In this document: one piece after another, positions 23,901 to 35,141 of the stretch
Layout of the letters: each line of letters begins with the position of its first letter
Position numbering within the stretch: the stretch's first letter is position 1
Assembly: GCF_910592395.1 (NCBI RefSeq)
Contig: NC_088315.1
Span: forward strand, 3,660,501 to 3,724,500
Source of the DNA: Lineus longissimus
Taxonomy: Eukaryota; Nemertea; Pilidiophora; Heteronemertea; Lineidae
Direction: 5' to 3'
DNA: 64,000 nucleotides
Made by a program: the position numbers and the translations under genes
Notes under the pieces: generated by a model
What the model was told of the DNA's origin: nothing
The model's input: the letters and a program-made list of their open reading frames with translations, nothing else
Databases searched by the model: none

Positions 23901-26900
23901 GAACCTTGTCCCCAACAGGCACAGGCTCGAAGTCGATCTAGAGAAATTAAAGAACTTGTTGACGTTTTGTTCTTCGCCAAATACTAGCATCTGTCTTTTA
24001 GCAAATAATTTCTCAAGCATATAAATCTCTCAGTTGCACAACCTCACCAACAGATGTATATATATATTATATATATTTGTTTATTAAAGTGTCACCTTTG
24101 AAAGAAAAGCCAGCCTCATCAGGCTTATGAGACACATAAAAAATAACAAAATTACATAATTCAGGCGGCGCCCTTCCTAACAGACATGCATCTGGTTACA
24201 TATTTCGCAACATCTTTAACCAGACAATGGTCTGTTAACATAACATTTAACTTCTGTCCAATCATTCGAAAGTCCGTGTATTTAGCTGATGCTAAGGTAT
24301 AAAGTTCTTTGCGGAGCTGATTATATGCTGGGCACGAACAAAGAAAGTGTTCTTCATCTTCTATCTCATTACTTGCACACATAGTGCATAAACGTTGGTG
24401 GAGTTGTATGTGACGATATCACTTACATCCGACAGGACCCCATCATCCACATCAGTGTGACCAGACATGTAATGACCAGATTCTACCATCTTGATCACTT
24501 CAGCTTCATGACTCTTGCCTGTGTGGTACTTTATTGCATCCTTCAAGACATAACATATAAAGGCTTTAAAACGACTAAAGATTTTTCAACCAACTAGCCA
24601 TCAAATGGCAAACTTAGTACACAGGTCACACATACACATACTTCAAGACAACAGCATCCTTAAGTGTAGATTAATAGTCTACACTTGGTATCATTGGTGC
24701 TATTCACTGTTATTGCAATGCAGCTAAGGTCACCCCTACATAAATTTTCAGGCCATAATAAGTCAGGTTTCAGCTTGAAGCAAAGAGTCTGAAAAAATTA
24801 GTTGAAGAATCAGGAAATATCATGAACAGGACATGTGTGACTGAAGGCAGGAGAATGCACATCAAAGTGGCTGATCGGAAATAGATGTCAATTAGTCTAA
24901 TTACTGCATTAACCAAGTAAAGCAGCAGAGGCAAGTTGGTCCAGGTCATCACAAAAAACAAAAGATATTTCACTGAGTGGCCTACTATTAAAGTAGCCTA
25001 CTGACACTGAAGTCAGGGACAGGGTGGTGATGCATGCAGTCAACTTGGGAAGGAAGTACTTTGAATAAAAGCCTTTTGATGATGAGACTGACATTCCCAT
25101 CTACTGGTACTTTGTTCCAGTAGAGAGTGACTCCTCACATTGGCATGATATGCAGGCTTGTGGTATTCGACTCGATGACTCGACGACGCGATGGCTCGAT
25201 GACGCGATCGTTGCTATGGATTTTGCTAAAATACGGAATCCCATGATCCTGGTCTCCGGGCTACCGCTGCAACAGCAGAGGTTTTAGCTTGGCCTTTCCC
25301 ATACCCAGCTACGGTATGTGGAAGGATGTGCCCCTCCCCCCCCCCCCCCCCCCAGCCATGGCCACTGAAGATTGGTCCCCGCGATTGATTTTGATATTTA
25401 AAGGACTCGCGGAAGTTTCATAGCATGCAAAATGACCGGAGATTTAATTGACAAACAAGCTTCTAGTGGCCAATGTCAGATGTCATGTGGTAGTCTGTCA
25501 ACAATCGGAATTTCGCATATGTGCAGTTTTTTAGACTCAGTCACTCAGTCTCTCTTCCGTCCCTTGACATCTGCCCCCCCCCCCCCCCATACATCAGCCC
25601 CTCTACATGCTTTCCGAAATTGGTGGCTTGCATTGGAACTAGCCTAACTTTTTCCCCCTTGTCCGTCATTAAAGGCATTCAAGTGTGTTGGTCAACCATG
25701 ACTATCTCCTTTGTCCCTCCACCACTGGCCTAGTTTCCCCTTATGACATCACTATTTCGGACACTCAGCGCCCCATTTCTGGAAAGGTGTATAGGACATT
25801 TAATATTGCCGTGCTGAACGGATATCCAGAGCCAACCTTGTCTCCAGGAACTCGCGTGTCATTTTAACATTGTAACTTCTGCTCGTAAAGAACCTGGGTA
25901 GGAGGTTGATCTGAACCAGCTATATTTAGGTGTATTCAGCTGTATTGACGGTAAAGATACCAGTGGCTTGCATAGCAACATGGCGCATGGTTTTATCAAA
26001 AATGCGAACTTGTAGGAAACGAAAAATGGTCGGATTAGATACGGTGAAAACAGCTGGAAAGGGGTTGGTAATGATCGGTTCTTTTTTATTTTCCTCCACT
26101 TATGATTCTATGTATAAATTACAGTCCAAGCAGTGATATTCTTTAAAAAGATTCCAACTTGATCGCGTCATCGAGTCATCGCGTCGTCGAGTCATCGAGT
26201 CGAATACCACAAGCCTGATATGCATGCCACAGATGCAGGCCTACATGTTGTTTAGGCTATCTTGCCTCTAAACAGGAGGTCTTCCTACAGTGTTCTGAAC
26301 CAGTTTAGCTATAATCTAAACAATATCATCACGGGTTTAGTCAGGGGTCAGGCATGTGTCAGGACAGATATGTAACAAATCAAGATAAGCATAGAGGCAA
26401 CCATCCATTCAGTCTGCATAGCAGGTGAGAGGGAAGATGAAACTGCATAGACAGTCACTCTTCACTCAAACACTTCACTGGACTGAATGTTGCCTCGACT
26501 ACAAAGTAAACAGTATTAGAGCAGCTATAAGCCCGTCAGAGAGGTGTCAATTTTCTGATAGTGTAAACTTTCTGAATGGGATATTTACCAATGTCATATA
26601 CAATATAGTACACTTATTTATTTAAGCTTACAATGCACAATACTACTGTGCATTTCAGTAAATATCAAAGATCTCTCATGCATAGTGGATACATGTAGAC
26701 ACCAGTTAAAGATATGTTATGGCCTACTTTAGAAACCTTAAAAACTGTTAATGGGCAGGTGGTCTGGTGAGCATCCTTTTGGAGGAAATACTTCAGGAAA
26801 TGTAGCACTGCCTTAACCCTCAGAACCCACCAGGACCGGGAAACTTGCCAACATTAGGTTTTAACAGGCTGGAGTAAGTCTAACAGTAGCTACTACTTAT

Positions 26901-29160
26901 CTTGCAGCAATAATGACATCTATGGAGGACCATAATAATATGAGTGTCATTTTACTCACATCTCTTGGTTTGAATGTCTCTGCAGTCATCCCAAGGGTCA
27001 TGTAGAGTTTCTTGTTGACTAGCATGGTCTGGTCCCGAGGTTTGTACATGAGATACGTTCCCACACAGTGCGAGGCAGAATGAATGTCACCAGCTAAAAG
27101 AAAAAGAACTCCTTTCAGAAAGTGCAAGAGCTAATTTCAATGAGAATTGCAGTTTGATTAAAGTGCCACCCAAATGAGTGATTTGAATCATCATGACCTG
27201 CGATAACAATTGCATATGTGTCAAAAATCCCTCATCTGCAGCGGTCATCGCAGGTGCTTGCGACAAGAACTGATGATTGCGACAACCTGTAGAATGCAGA
27301 ATCTTCCTTACCTTGGAAGTAGGCATACTGGAGATAATGATAATAGTTGGACAAGTGATCAGCAGTGTATTTCCCATAAATAGTAGACAGCTTTACTGGG
27401 CACTTCTCTTTGCACTTCAGGACATTAATGTAGTGATCTGGAAAACAAAATATTCTAAAACTGAACTCCGAGTGCTGGTGTTCCACTGCTGAAGACACAA
27501 TGAACTACCAAGCAGCTGGTAGAATGGTTGTGATTTTGAACTAATGATACTGAATAACCTGTCATTAATTCATGATGACATGTGGGTCGAGTGAGAAATG
27601 TTCCAAAACAAAAAGATCTGTACCTGCAATTGCACTATAGAAATCTGCTGATCCTTTATGATCAAATGGGCCTTCACACAAGACATCACACTCCTCATGG
27701 GCTGCATAGAAAGCCTGCAGACCCTTCTCCATCAGGTCTATTTCTTCCAGCCAATCTCCTTCTTCATGGGCTGCAACGCCCTTCAGGAAAAGCTCCTAAT
27801 ATGAAGACAGACATTTTCATAATGATATGGCGAAGTGTGTGCAATCTATATTCAGGTATGTCAGCTAGGCCTGAGTAACCAGATGCAAAATCTGGAAATT
27901 TTGTTTGAACTTCTGCCAACCATAGCGTCGATTCAAATTCCTACACGTATAAGGAGTACATGCATGTACTGTCCTGATGCAGTATTGTACATGCACTCAA
28001 TGTCATGTCTCAACTGATTATTATGACCTACTTTGCCCATCCTGCCAGCATCACAGTATAATGAACTACCTACCAGTACCTATTTTTATGCATGTTTTGT
28101 ATTTAGAGCAAGTTTCCTGCAAATAGGACAAGGAAATGGTGAGACTAAAGTTGGCAACAATTTTTATATTAGTAAAAGAAAGTATCACTATCAATAGACA
28201 TGGGCCTTTTTTTCACAGTGTACCGACTAAAAATCGGAAACACTTGTAGCTCTTAACTACACCAATCACTTACTACATGATTCTCCTCTTCAAAGCTGAC
28301 AAAGTCAGAATCTTTGATTCCGTCCATTTTCCGGTAATTGTGGATATTCTTCAACATGATTTCATGATCACGGTTAGCCAGGTAGAAGGTATATGCAGAT
28401 GATGCCGCTTGTTTAATATTGCCAAGCTGAAAGTTACAAAAACATATACATACTAAAACATGTGACCATTGTTCAAGGTGAAACCAATGACTGGTCAGCG
28501 CCCTATAAACATGAAACAAACTTTGTCGAAATTGACTAGGCCTATGATGTTAGTTGCATGTCCGTGGACCATCCCATCACATGATCAGCGAGTCACACAT
28601 TAATCTTTGAAGTTATGATCCCAGCAAGAAGAGCATGTCATTGTCATTTTTTAAAGTAGATGAAATGTACACACCCTAAAAAAGCAAAGCTGGAGATAAT
28701 TATAAGGTTCAAGCGTCTCAAACGCTTTGAGAGTTTCTTGATCTGTAACTTCACGCCTCCTGCCAAACAACTTCTTGTGACATCGCCGGTTGCAGTCAGA
28801 ATTTTGCACAGCACCATAGAAAAAGAGCATGTCCAGGTTATCACCAATGTCCTTTCGTTTCTTCTTAACCAAAGAACCGGTCTGAGCTCTGCAGGATAAA
28901 CGACAGTGAGCCAAGTTTCTTCTGTAAAACTTGTAATCTTCAAGAGACTTCAGAACAAATGACACACATTCAGCCCATCTTTCTTCATAATAAGCATCCT
29001 TTCCCTCAGTATACAAAGTTTCAAAAGTTATATCTGGGTTTTGAACAGGTGCTCTAGAACTTGCTAAACACTTTGGTAACAGAAATACGGCACATAAACC
29101 GACGATAATGAGTTCAAAAGAAGTTTTTGAGAGGAGATAAAATTCCCTGCTTGGTGCCAT
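17902..29160 (-). CDS. P3H: Prolyl 3-hydroxylase (leprecan family) with tandem dioxygenase domains
   Basis: Minus-strand exons: 29160-28675, 28426-28274, 27795-27624, 27437-27312, 27093-26960, 24540-24427, 23937-23695, 23505-23241, 22946-22844, 22674-22602, 22334-21984, then 21765-21664 or 20553-20425, 19102-18952, 18630-18516, 18280-17902. All junctions are GT..AG and in phase, giving 997 aa with the 20425 exon or 988 with the 21664 exon. Leprecans are ER 2-oxoglutarate/Fe(II) enzymes that 3-hydroxylate prolines in collagen. The N-terminus is a signal peptide (residues 1-35), then a helical repeat region with four CxxxC motifs (CRLSC, CNRRC, CDVLC, CKEKC). Residues ~440-665 form a degenerate dioxygenase-like domain; ~715-945 form the catalytic domain with HPVHSDNC (H847, D849), GDLHGVKAV (H915) and R925. 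The C-terminus is GGEL where vertebrate P3H1 has KDEL. Vertebrate P3H1 is ~736 aa, so the extra middle domain explains the size. Which vertebrate paralogue is closest cannot be told. Confidence 0.94.
19103..20424. other. P3H intron, no further exon found
   Basis: This intron, between exon A and the LAQEHVVDADAV exon, was searched for a third copy of the DGY-type alternative exon; none was seen. No repeats of note. Confidence 0.4.
20425..20553 (-). CDS. P3H: P3H alternative exon A (43 codons, canonical form)
   Basis: Acceptor ACTTGACAG and donor CAG/GTTTGT, phase 0/0. It encodes STGDGYHEG, then a Lys/Arg-rich insert, then QSPHTIHETFQGLTVDRAAQ. This matches the vertebrate segment SGDGYRG...SPHTPNEKFYGVTV, which opens the catalytic dioxygenase domain. 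The next exon (LAQEHVVDADAV) continues the family alignment without a gap. I infer it is used instead of the exon at 21664-21765. Confidence 0.85.
21038..21144. repeat. 17 bp perfect inverted repeat between P3H alternative exons
   Basis: Arms 21038-21054 (acaaaggcccagtactt) and 21128-21144 (its exact complement) with a 73 base spacer, in the intron that separates the two alternative P3H exons. It is either a small MITE or an RNA stem. Confidence 0.75.
21664..21765 (-). CDS. P3H: P3H alternative exon B (34 codons, diverged form)
   Basis: Acceptor TTATTTTCAG and donor GAG/GTATCA, phase 0/0. It encodes KAARPDDGYIIDENETVF then TENEFFAGLTLGRAAE. It aligns over its length with exon A (DDGY for GDGY, FFAGLTLGRAA for TFQGLTVDRAA) but is 9 codons shorter and lacks the SPHT motif. 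Including both exons would keep the frame but would duplicate this segment within the fold, so mutually exclusive use is the simplest reading. Confidence 0.8.
24057..24403 (-). mobile_element. 3' end of a non-LTR retrotransposon (LINE) in a P3H intron
   Basis: On the minus strand, 24382-24161 encodes the typical C-terminus of LINE reverse transcriptase proteins: LCTMCASNEIEDEEHFLCSC, then a PAYNQLRKELY segment, with a CxxC..H..C zinc-binding pattern, ending at a stop at 24161. About 80 bases of 3' UTR follow and finish in an (AT)n tail (about 24056-24081), as in many truncated LINEs. The 5' part is missing. It lies in the sense orientation of P3H, starting within 50 bases of the donor of the exon ending at 24427. 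Confidence 0.7.
25153..26217. mobile_element. 1,065 bp DNA transposon with 57 bp terminal inverted repeats
   Basis: The termini caggcttgtggtattcgact... (25153 onward) and their inverse ending at 26217 match over about 57 bp with one mismatch. The inner part of each terminus is made of repeated ctcgatgac/gacgcgatg units. A 5 bp target duplication, atatg, lies at 25148-25152 and 26218-26222. The interior holds C18 (25336-25353) and C15 (25574-25588) runs and only short frames without transposase similarity, so it is probably non-autonomous. It sits in the P3H intron 24541-26959. A 5 bp duplication is compatible with some hAT-type groups, but the superfamily is not assigned. Confidence 0.88.
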
Positions 29161-32100
29161 GTTTCTCAACTCACACAATGTGCGAAGAAGTAAACAGCGT
29201 CAAGATTTTCCACATTTGCCGGGACTGCTAGGTGGCAGCATAGACACTTGACCTGCAACGTACCTCCTACGTAAGTGGGAGTATGCCGAGCGAATTTGAA
29301 CAATATCATGTTTAGGTGTAACATCTGTGGGTGTCAGTGTTTCCAAACAATAGGCAGCTAGAGAGACCATGACTTTTCAATAGGGGGGATACACAGAAAA
29401 ACTCGTCTATCTATTTTTGAGCGTTCTCAAACAATGAGGGGAAACACTCAAAAACAGAAACACTCAAAAACATTACACCGGTCGTACCGTCGCTCTTTAT
29501 TGTTACCTACAGAAATTACTTTCGCAAATGAGACAGTAGGCTATATCTCTTCTGGATGAGCCATCCTCTTCATAGCTCGTCATTGCCAGAGAGTTTACCA
29601 AGTCTTTAAAATCATGAAATCATGAGGCAGATCAAGTTAAAGGTCAAACTCAGGAACGACAAGATCAAGATTTCCTTCCAATAAATTTTCAGCAAGACTT
29701 ACCTTTCACTTGGACAATCGCAACTTGAATTAAGACTATAGAGACCTGCGACTTAAGTTTTCCTGGCAATATGGTCCATCAGAATAGCACCAGGTAGCAT
29801 ACTAATGCTGACTTTATTATAGCCTACCTTTTAAGGCACTACAATGGCAAACTTCCATCTCCAATGACATCAACGTATGTTGGATCAAACACCCACACAG
29901 GGTCTCCTAATTATCATGATCATTATAAATTATCAAATAATAACATGTTGCCTTCTTTTCGGTGAAACCGAAACTGAATTATTCACATTGTGTTCAACTG
30001 TGTTCATTTCGCAGTAAATTCATTAGCTGCCAATGTATGCCTTAGAGGGGGCAAAATGGCACTGTTTAACAAGAAGCCTCTCCAACAGCCCCAGGAATAT
30101 TGGATAGAACGGCACTGTACTGGGTCCCAGTAATAAATATTGCCATAAAGACATATGATATTGTTCTGGGACTTATGTAAGATTAGTTCTCTCCGTCAAG
30201 CCCAAGACTGAAGGATTAAAATCTTGTGTTTATAGGCTAACAAATGCAAACACTTCCAATTGAACCCCCTACAAGAGAAGAGTGGCTCTTCTTCTCTCCG
30301 ACTTTGACACCCTACTGCGAACATATCAATAGATCAGCCAGCGGTCCTTGGTGTCGCCGCGTGGGTTACGTCCAGTGAAATTGTTTGCGAAGGTCAGGGA
30401 ACCACGATCTGACATCCATAACCAGCGTATCCCCTTTTCATGCCAGTTATAGTCGGGTGCAACACCACAGTCGGGATAGTGGCCGCCAAATGAATGGTTG
30501 AATTTAAAACTGTTAACTGTTCACGTCAACTTACATATAATTAGACAAACCTTCATGAATTCAATGGAGATTTCCACATCACAGGATAGAACCGAAGTGA
30601 TGGCATCACCCAGATTTAACATGATCACTTCCATCCTTACCATCATGACTCGGACGTGCGCCTTTTCTTTGAGCAAATGGTATTTGATAGGGTAGCAATT
30701 AAAATTGCCGTTGAACATGTACATGAAGTATAGTGATGTACATAATTCGAACATGTCTGGCTTGAAATTTCAAACTGCGCAGTTCATTCCCGCCTTGATA
30801 GTATGACTTTTTCTACAATAAAAACCCTTTGAAACCAATCCATACTTTTATCATGAATAGATACTGTGCCTCACCTTCTGCTGCAGCCGTTTTGATTTGT
30901 TTCGGAAAATTTGAAAGCAGAAATCGAAGTTTGAAATCGGAGAAAAGTGTTCCCGGGATGTTCTCCGTAGCTCACACACCAACCGACTGGCCTTCAAATC
31001 AACCGCGACCGATCATGACCAAAGACAATACATTTGACGTCACATCATCCTCTCCCCCTTGAACAAGGCCGGCTAGCAGTTACCTGCTCACGAGAGTCTT
31101 TTGTTCTGTCAATGGATCAACATAAGAGGCATCATTGTCAAAAATATGACAGGCATTGTCAAAATGTGGGCTTGGGTTTGGCGGAGAGAACTAATCTTAC
31201 ATAAGTATGTACATGTATACGTTTGCCGAGCTGTGGATTAGGCAGGTTCCGTAAGCCAAAGGACGATGTAAATTCATTTTTTTATCAACGATTTTTTATC
31301 ATTTCCCCAATTCCTCCTACAACCACGTATAAAAGATGGTCCAGTGTCGCGTAAATCAATTAGCAGATAGAGGACTTGATGACTAGACAGACACTCGTAC
31401 TTTGTAGTTCGTCGTTCGAAAGGCGCTCAGTTTCGAAACCTGCAACTTAATTGGGGGGGGGGGGGGTCCATAAGAGAGACAATGTTCCATTGCCATAGCA
31501 ACAGCTGATAACAAGTCTTTGACGGAGTGCAGCCTCGATACACAAACAGCGGAGATGGTCATCAGACACTTTAAGAAGGAATTTGTGACGATGTGATTCA
31601 AAAAGCAAACGAGGACTGACGACGAATTTGAGGGCTTCTTTCCAAAATTACACTGTGGACAGATTGATCAAATAAAGTATTTTTATGTAGATATATTGAT
31701 GTCACGTTCTGCATGTGAGGTTGTGCTGAAAGAGTTGTCGTCAGGAAGATATTGGGTACTACCAGTCTCGTGAGATCAGATAACCAGCTGGCAGAGGTTG
31801 GTTGTTCCTTTGTCCGTCTTTGTGAGATGATTACCATGGTGAAACCAAATCAGTTGTCTTGAATCACCCATGTAGAACGCAAAGGTAATGTTGTCTTGTA
31901 CAGCTAAATGACCCTTTGAAGGTTGTGTCAATGTCTTCCCAACCTGACCAGATAACCAACTGGAAGAGGTTGGTTGTTACGTAGGCTGTCCTGTCGTCTC
32001 CAAAGTTTATAAACTGTGGTAACCTTGGTGTAATTTTTAGGTTGTGTCAAGGTCTTCCCAAACTGACCAGATAACCAGCTGGCAGAGGGAAGGCCTTCAC

Positions 32101-33154
32101 AATCTGAATATATAAGCAGCTGGCAGAGGTTGATTGTTTCGACATCCCACAGACAGAAAGATATTGGGATTTCACCAATCGCAATTGCAATTGCCTGTAC
32201 AGAAGACGGACGAAATAGTGCGATGGCCTTCATGATTTTGTTTGGGTTGGGGAGTTCCTGGGCTGATAAGGGCAGGCAAACATTGGGTGAGGTCAAGTCT
32301 CGGGGTTTAGAAAGTGTTAGGCATTGGTGTAGAGACCCTACCCTTCGGAGAAATGTGTCTCAATTTCACCATGGCAAACTGACAGCACTTCACCATATTA
32401 GTGAATTGGGACGGTGAAAATGTTCGGTTGTTAACAATAACCATAGAGGTATAATCTCAAATAGATGGCCTTCAACACTGGCAAGGGGAATGGATTTATC
32501 TTGGACCATCACACTTGTTCCCCCGAAGTGGTGTCTCACTGCTTGAAGGGATTTGGGTCATAATTTCCCTAAACAGCTTCGCTTCCTTGGGTTGCTGCGA
32601 CTCTTTACTCTGGGCTAGGAAATTCTTCCAGGCCCACTCTGGTCCCCGAAGTTGCTGTTAGGCTGCTTGTAGCTTGTAGGGGAATTTCTGCGCCCCCCCC
32701 CCCCCCCCCAATAAGACCTTCCGAGACGCTTTAAAGGACCACAATTTGGTTCTACAAGTTCTACGATTTGCCGCTGGGGTTCCGTCGTTCGATGTCAGCT
32801 TATCGGCCGCTTCGGAATGAAAGTGCTAAATAATCTTGACACCGTAAACTTGTTGGGGAAAAAAAATTCGCCGCCGGGCCAAATGTCCAATTTACATGCA
32901 CCCGCTGAAATTGCCACCTCGTCCAACTGTGGCAGAGACAGTAAGTCGAATGAGACTTGGTGGTGATAATGATCACCATTGACGACGCTTGGAGATTGCC
33001 AAAAAGTTTTCAATAGCGCCAATTTTGAAATGGAGAAAAATCTCCCAAAATTGAAGCACAATATTGACGAAAATAACTTGATTCTACGGATCAAAAGTAG
33101 AATAAGCATTTGAAGTGAATACCAAAGAACCTTTAGAAATAGTTGATAATAGAA
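29161..33154. other. Intergenic region between P3H and the RNF212-type gene
   Basis: This is the shared upstream space of two divergent genes; no exon is supported. Contents: the P3H upstream flank (29161-29320), a small aaacactcaaaaacag repeat near 29440-29470, a G14 run (31453-31466), four copies of an agataaccagctggcagagg element (listed separately) and a C17 run (32693-32709). Confidence 0.4.
31771..32140. repeat. Interrupted repeat with core agataaccagctggcagagg
   Basis: Copies at about 31777, 31948, 32065 and 32112 share the core and, in most, the flank ttggttgtt and an upstream gtgtcaa.gtcttcccaa.ctgacc. Spacing is irregular (about 171, 117 and 47 bp). Confidence 0.65.
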
Positions 33155-34617
33155 ATGGCGGATTGGCTTCATTGCAATATATGTTTTCTCCAGCCATGTG
33201 CTGGTCATCAGTTTTTCCTGACAAGTTGCGGACACATTTACTGTGGGGGCTGTGTAAAAAATAACACAAGAGAGAAGTGTAAAATGTGTGGTCAGCCATG
33301 CACGACAATAAAATTATCCTCATCCATGAAGCCAGATGTTGAAGTCTTCTTTACTGATCCTGGCGTTCTGCTCAGAAAACACCAGAAACAAGTGCTACAG
33401 GTAGGTGGGTAAGAAAGGGATGCATGCATGGAGTAGCCTAGGCGCAAGCAAACTGGTGGCATATTCACAGAGCAGAGGAATATCTAGTCACTCACAACCA
33501 TGTCTTCAGACCAAACGGAGGACAGTGCGGTGTCACAACCATGAACAAAACTGAACAGTAGACCAAGTCAGCCTTACAGCCAACACACAGCAATGATAAA
33601 GGGACTATGACTGTCTTATCCCTTTGATCAACACTGGCAGACAGTCGTAACTGCAGATACCAGTATCATGGTATGATAAAACCCTACCAATACCAACCAA
33701 CGTGTTGCACTTACAGGCACCCGACTGCCCATTGGCATTGCAGGCTAGCTGTGCTAAGGCTTACCAAAATGACAAGGTCTTAACTGAAATACATCCTTTT
33801 AGTTTTATGAAGGCAAGACAGACCCTACTTGTTCCTCCTGCATTTCATTACAATATTGCCTTTCTCTCTTCTCCAGGTCATGGACTTTCAAAAGAACCAC
33901 CGTGAACGTCTCACCACACACAACATGGAAGAGTTGGTGAAGCATAACTCGCTGTGGACCAAAGCACAAGAAATCGAAAAGAAGGCTCAAGAACAGGAAA
34001 GGGAGAACCAGATTCTGAAAAAACTTATCAACCAGAAGGGTGCGGCTCCAAATACACCTGGTCGTATGAGCAGTCGATCTTCTCCAAATATGTCTCCTCG
34101 TGAAGGATCCCGTAAATCACCGTATTCTAGTCTGCAGGAAAATGCTGGTCACACACTATGCCATTCGCGGAAGTCTCCATACTTTGATAATGCAGGCCAT
34201 ACACCTAGTATGTCAAGTCAGGGAGTGGGCAACACTACCCCTTCCCTGATGGCTTCAAGGTTGTCTGTTCGTGGCCCGCCTCAGCATGGTCGAATTGGGA
34301 ACATAACCGGGAGAATGGAATCTCCATCAGATTGCAGCCCATCAAGTCAATATGGAAGAGCTTCTTCTGCTATGAACATTAGTCCTGCACCGTCATCGTA
34401 CCAACAATCAATACATGCAGGTTCTCGGAGTGCCCCGCTTCCACCAACTCATTCTTCGTACAGGAGTAACACTCCATCACTGGCCTCCCATTCCCCAAGC
34501 TCTCAATCCAGTCGGACATGTAGGAAGACTCCATCTCAACCACAGATTCAGTTACCCTATTCATACAGTGCCATTCCGAGAAAGGCGGTGCATACTACCC
34601 CAACTTCAAGACATTAG
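33155..34617 (+). CDS. RNF212: RNF212-type RING finger protein (Zip3-like, meiotic)
   Basis: Two coding exons, 33155-33400 and 33877-34617, join in phase 0 (CTA CAG / GTC ATG) to give 328 aa. The N-terminus MADWLHCNICFLQP closely follows RNF212/RNF212B (MANWVFCNRC in human RNF212). The RING is C3HC4-like: C7, C10, C25, H27, C30, C33, C42, C45, with CGHIYCGGC as the signature. Residues ~83-137 (DFQKNHRERL through an E/K/Q-rich stretch) form the expected coiled coil. The rest is Ser/Pro-rich and disordered, containing RKSPY twice. RNF212 proteins are SUMO/ubiquitin-type E3 ligases on the synaptonemal complex that stabilise crossover intermediates. Whether this is orthologous to RNF212 or RNF212B is not decided. 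The first exon ATG is at 33155; the frame is open upstream but without an ATG. Confidence 0.88.
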
Positions 34618-34814
34618 AACATTTTCCTTTTTGCCTTGCCTATTTGTACTCAGTAATTGCACAGTGGATATTGTGCTTCCTGACGTCTTTCCAGTGCAGT
34701 GAGTTCTTAGTACTGTCTCTCGGATGCCCGATTGTGACAATGTCTATGCTTTGACAGGTATCCGCTTTATAATCAAACAAAAGAAGTCAAATTAGAGCTA
34801 ATTCAATGAAGGTC

Positions 34815-34820
34815 TTTATT
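34815..34820 (-). terminator. Distal candidate polyadenylation signal of the large minus-strand gene
   Basis: AATAAA on the minus strand, followed by gaccttcattgaatt. Using it would give a ~3.4 kb 3' UTR overlapping the RNF212-type 3' end. A nearer AATAAA is at 36936-36941. Confidence 0.25.
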
Positions 34821-35135
34821 TCATAACCTAGTACATCAATATGACTAGATGCTGGTACAATTTACACTGACAGATTATAGACAAAAACTGGATCAACAGT
34901 TTTGTTGGCTAGCCATAAAAGACCCCAAGGGATTAAAAAGAATTATGTTTAAGACGAGACATACTACTCTAGTCTTAACCCCTGCGATGCCTGGCAGCAA
35001 CTCGTACTTGCCAACAACACTGTGATAAGTTACATTGGGCCCTGCTACAGACTTTTATTGACACGAACCAAAGGTCACATCGATAAAAATGCTTCAGCTG
35101 AACGTCGGGTTCCAAAAATTCAAGTATTCATATCC

Positions 35136-35141
35136 AATAAA
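35136..35141 (+). terminator. Candidate polyadenylation signal for the RNF212-type gene
   Basis: AATAAA about 520 bases after the stop at 34617; position is the only evidence. Confidence 0.3.
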
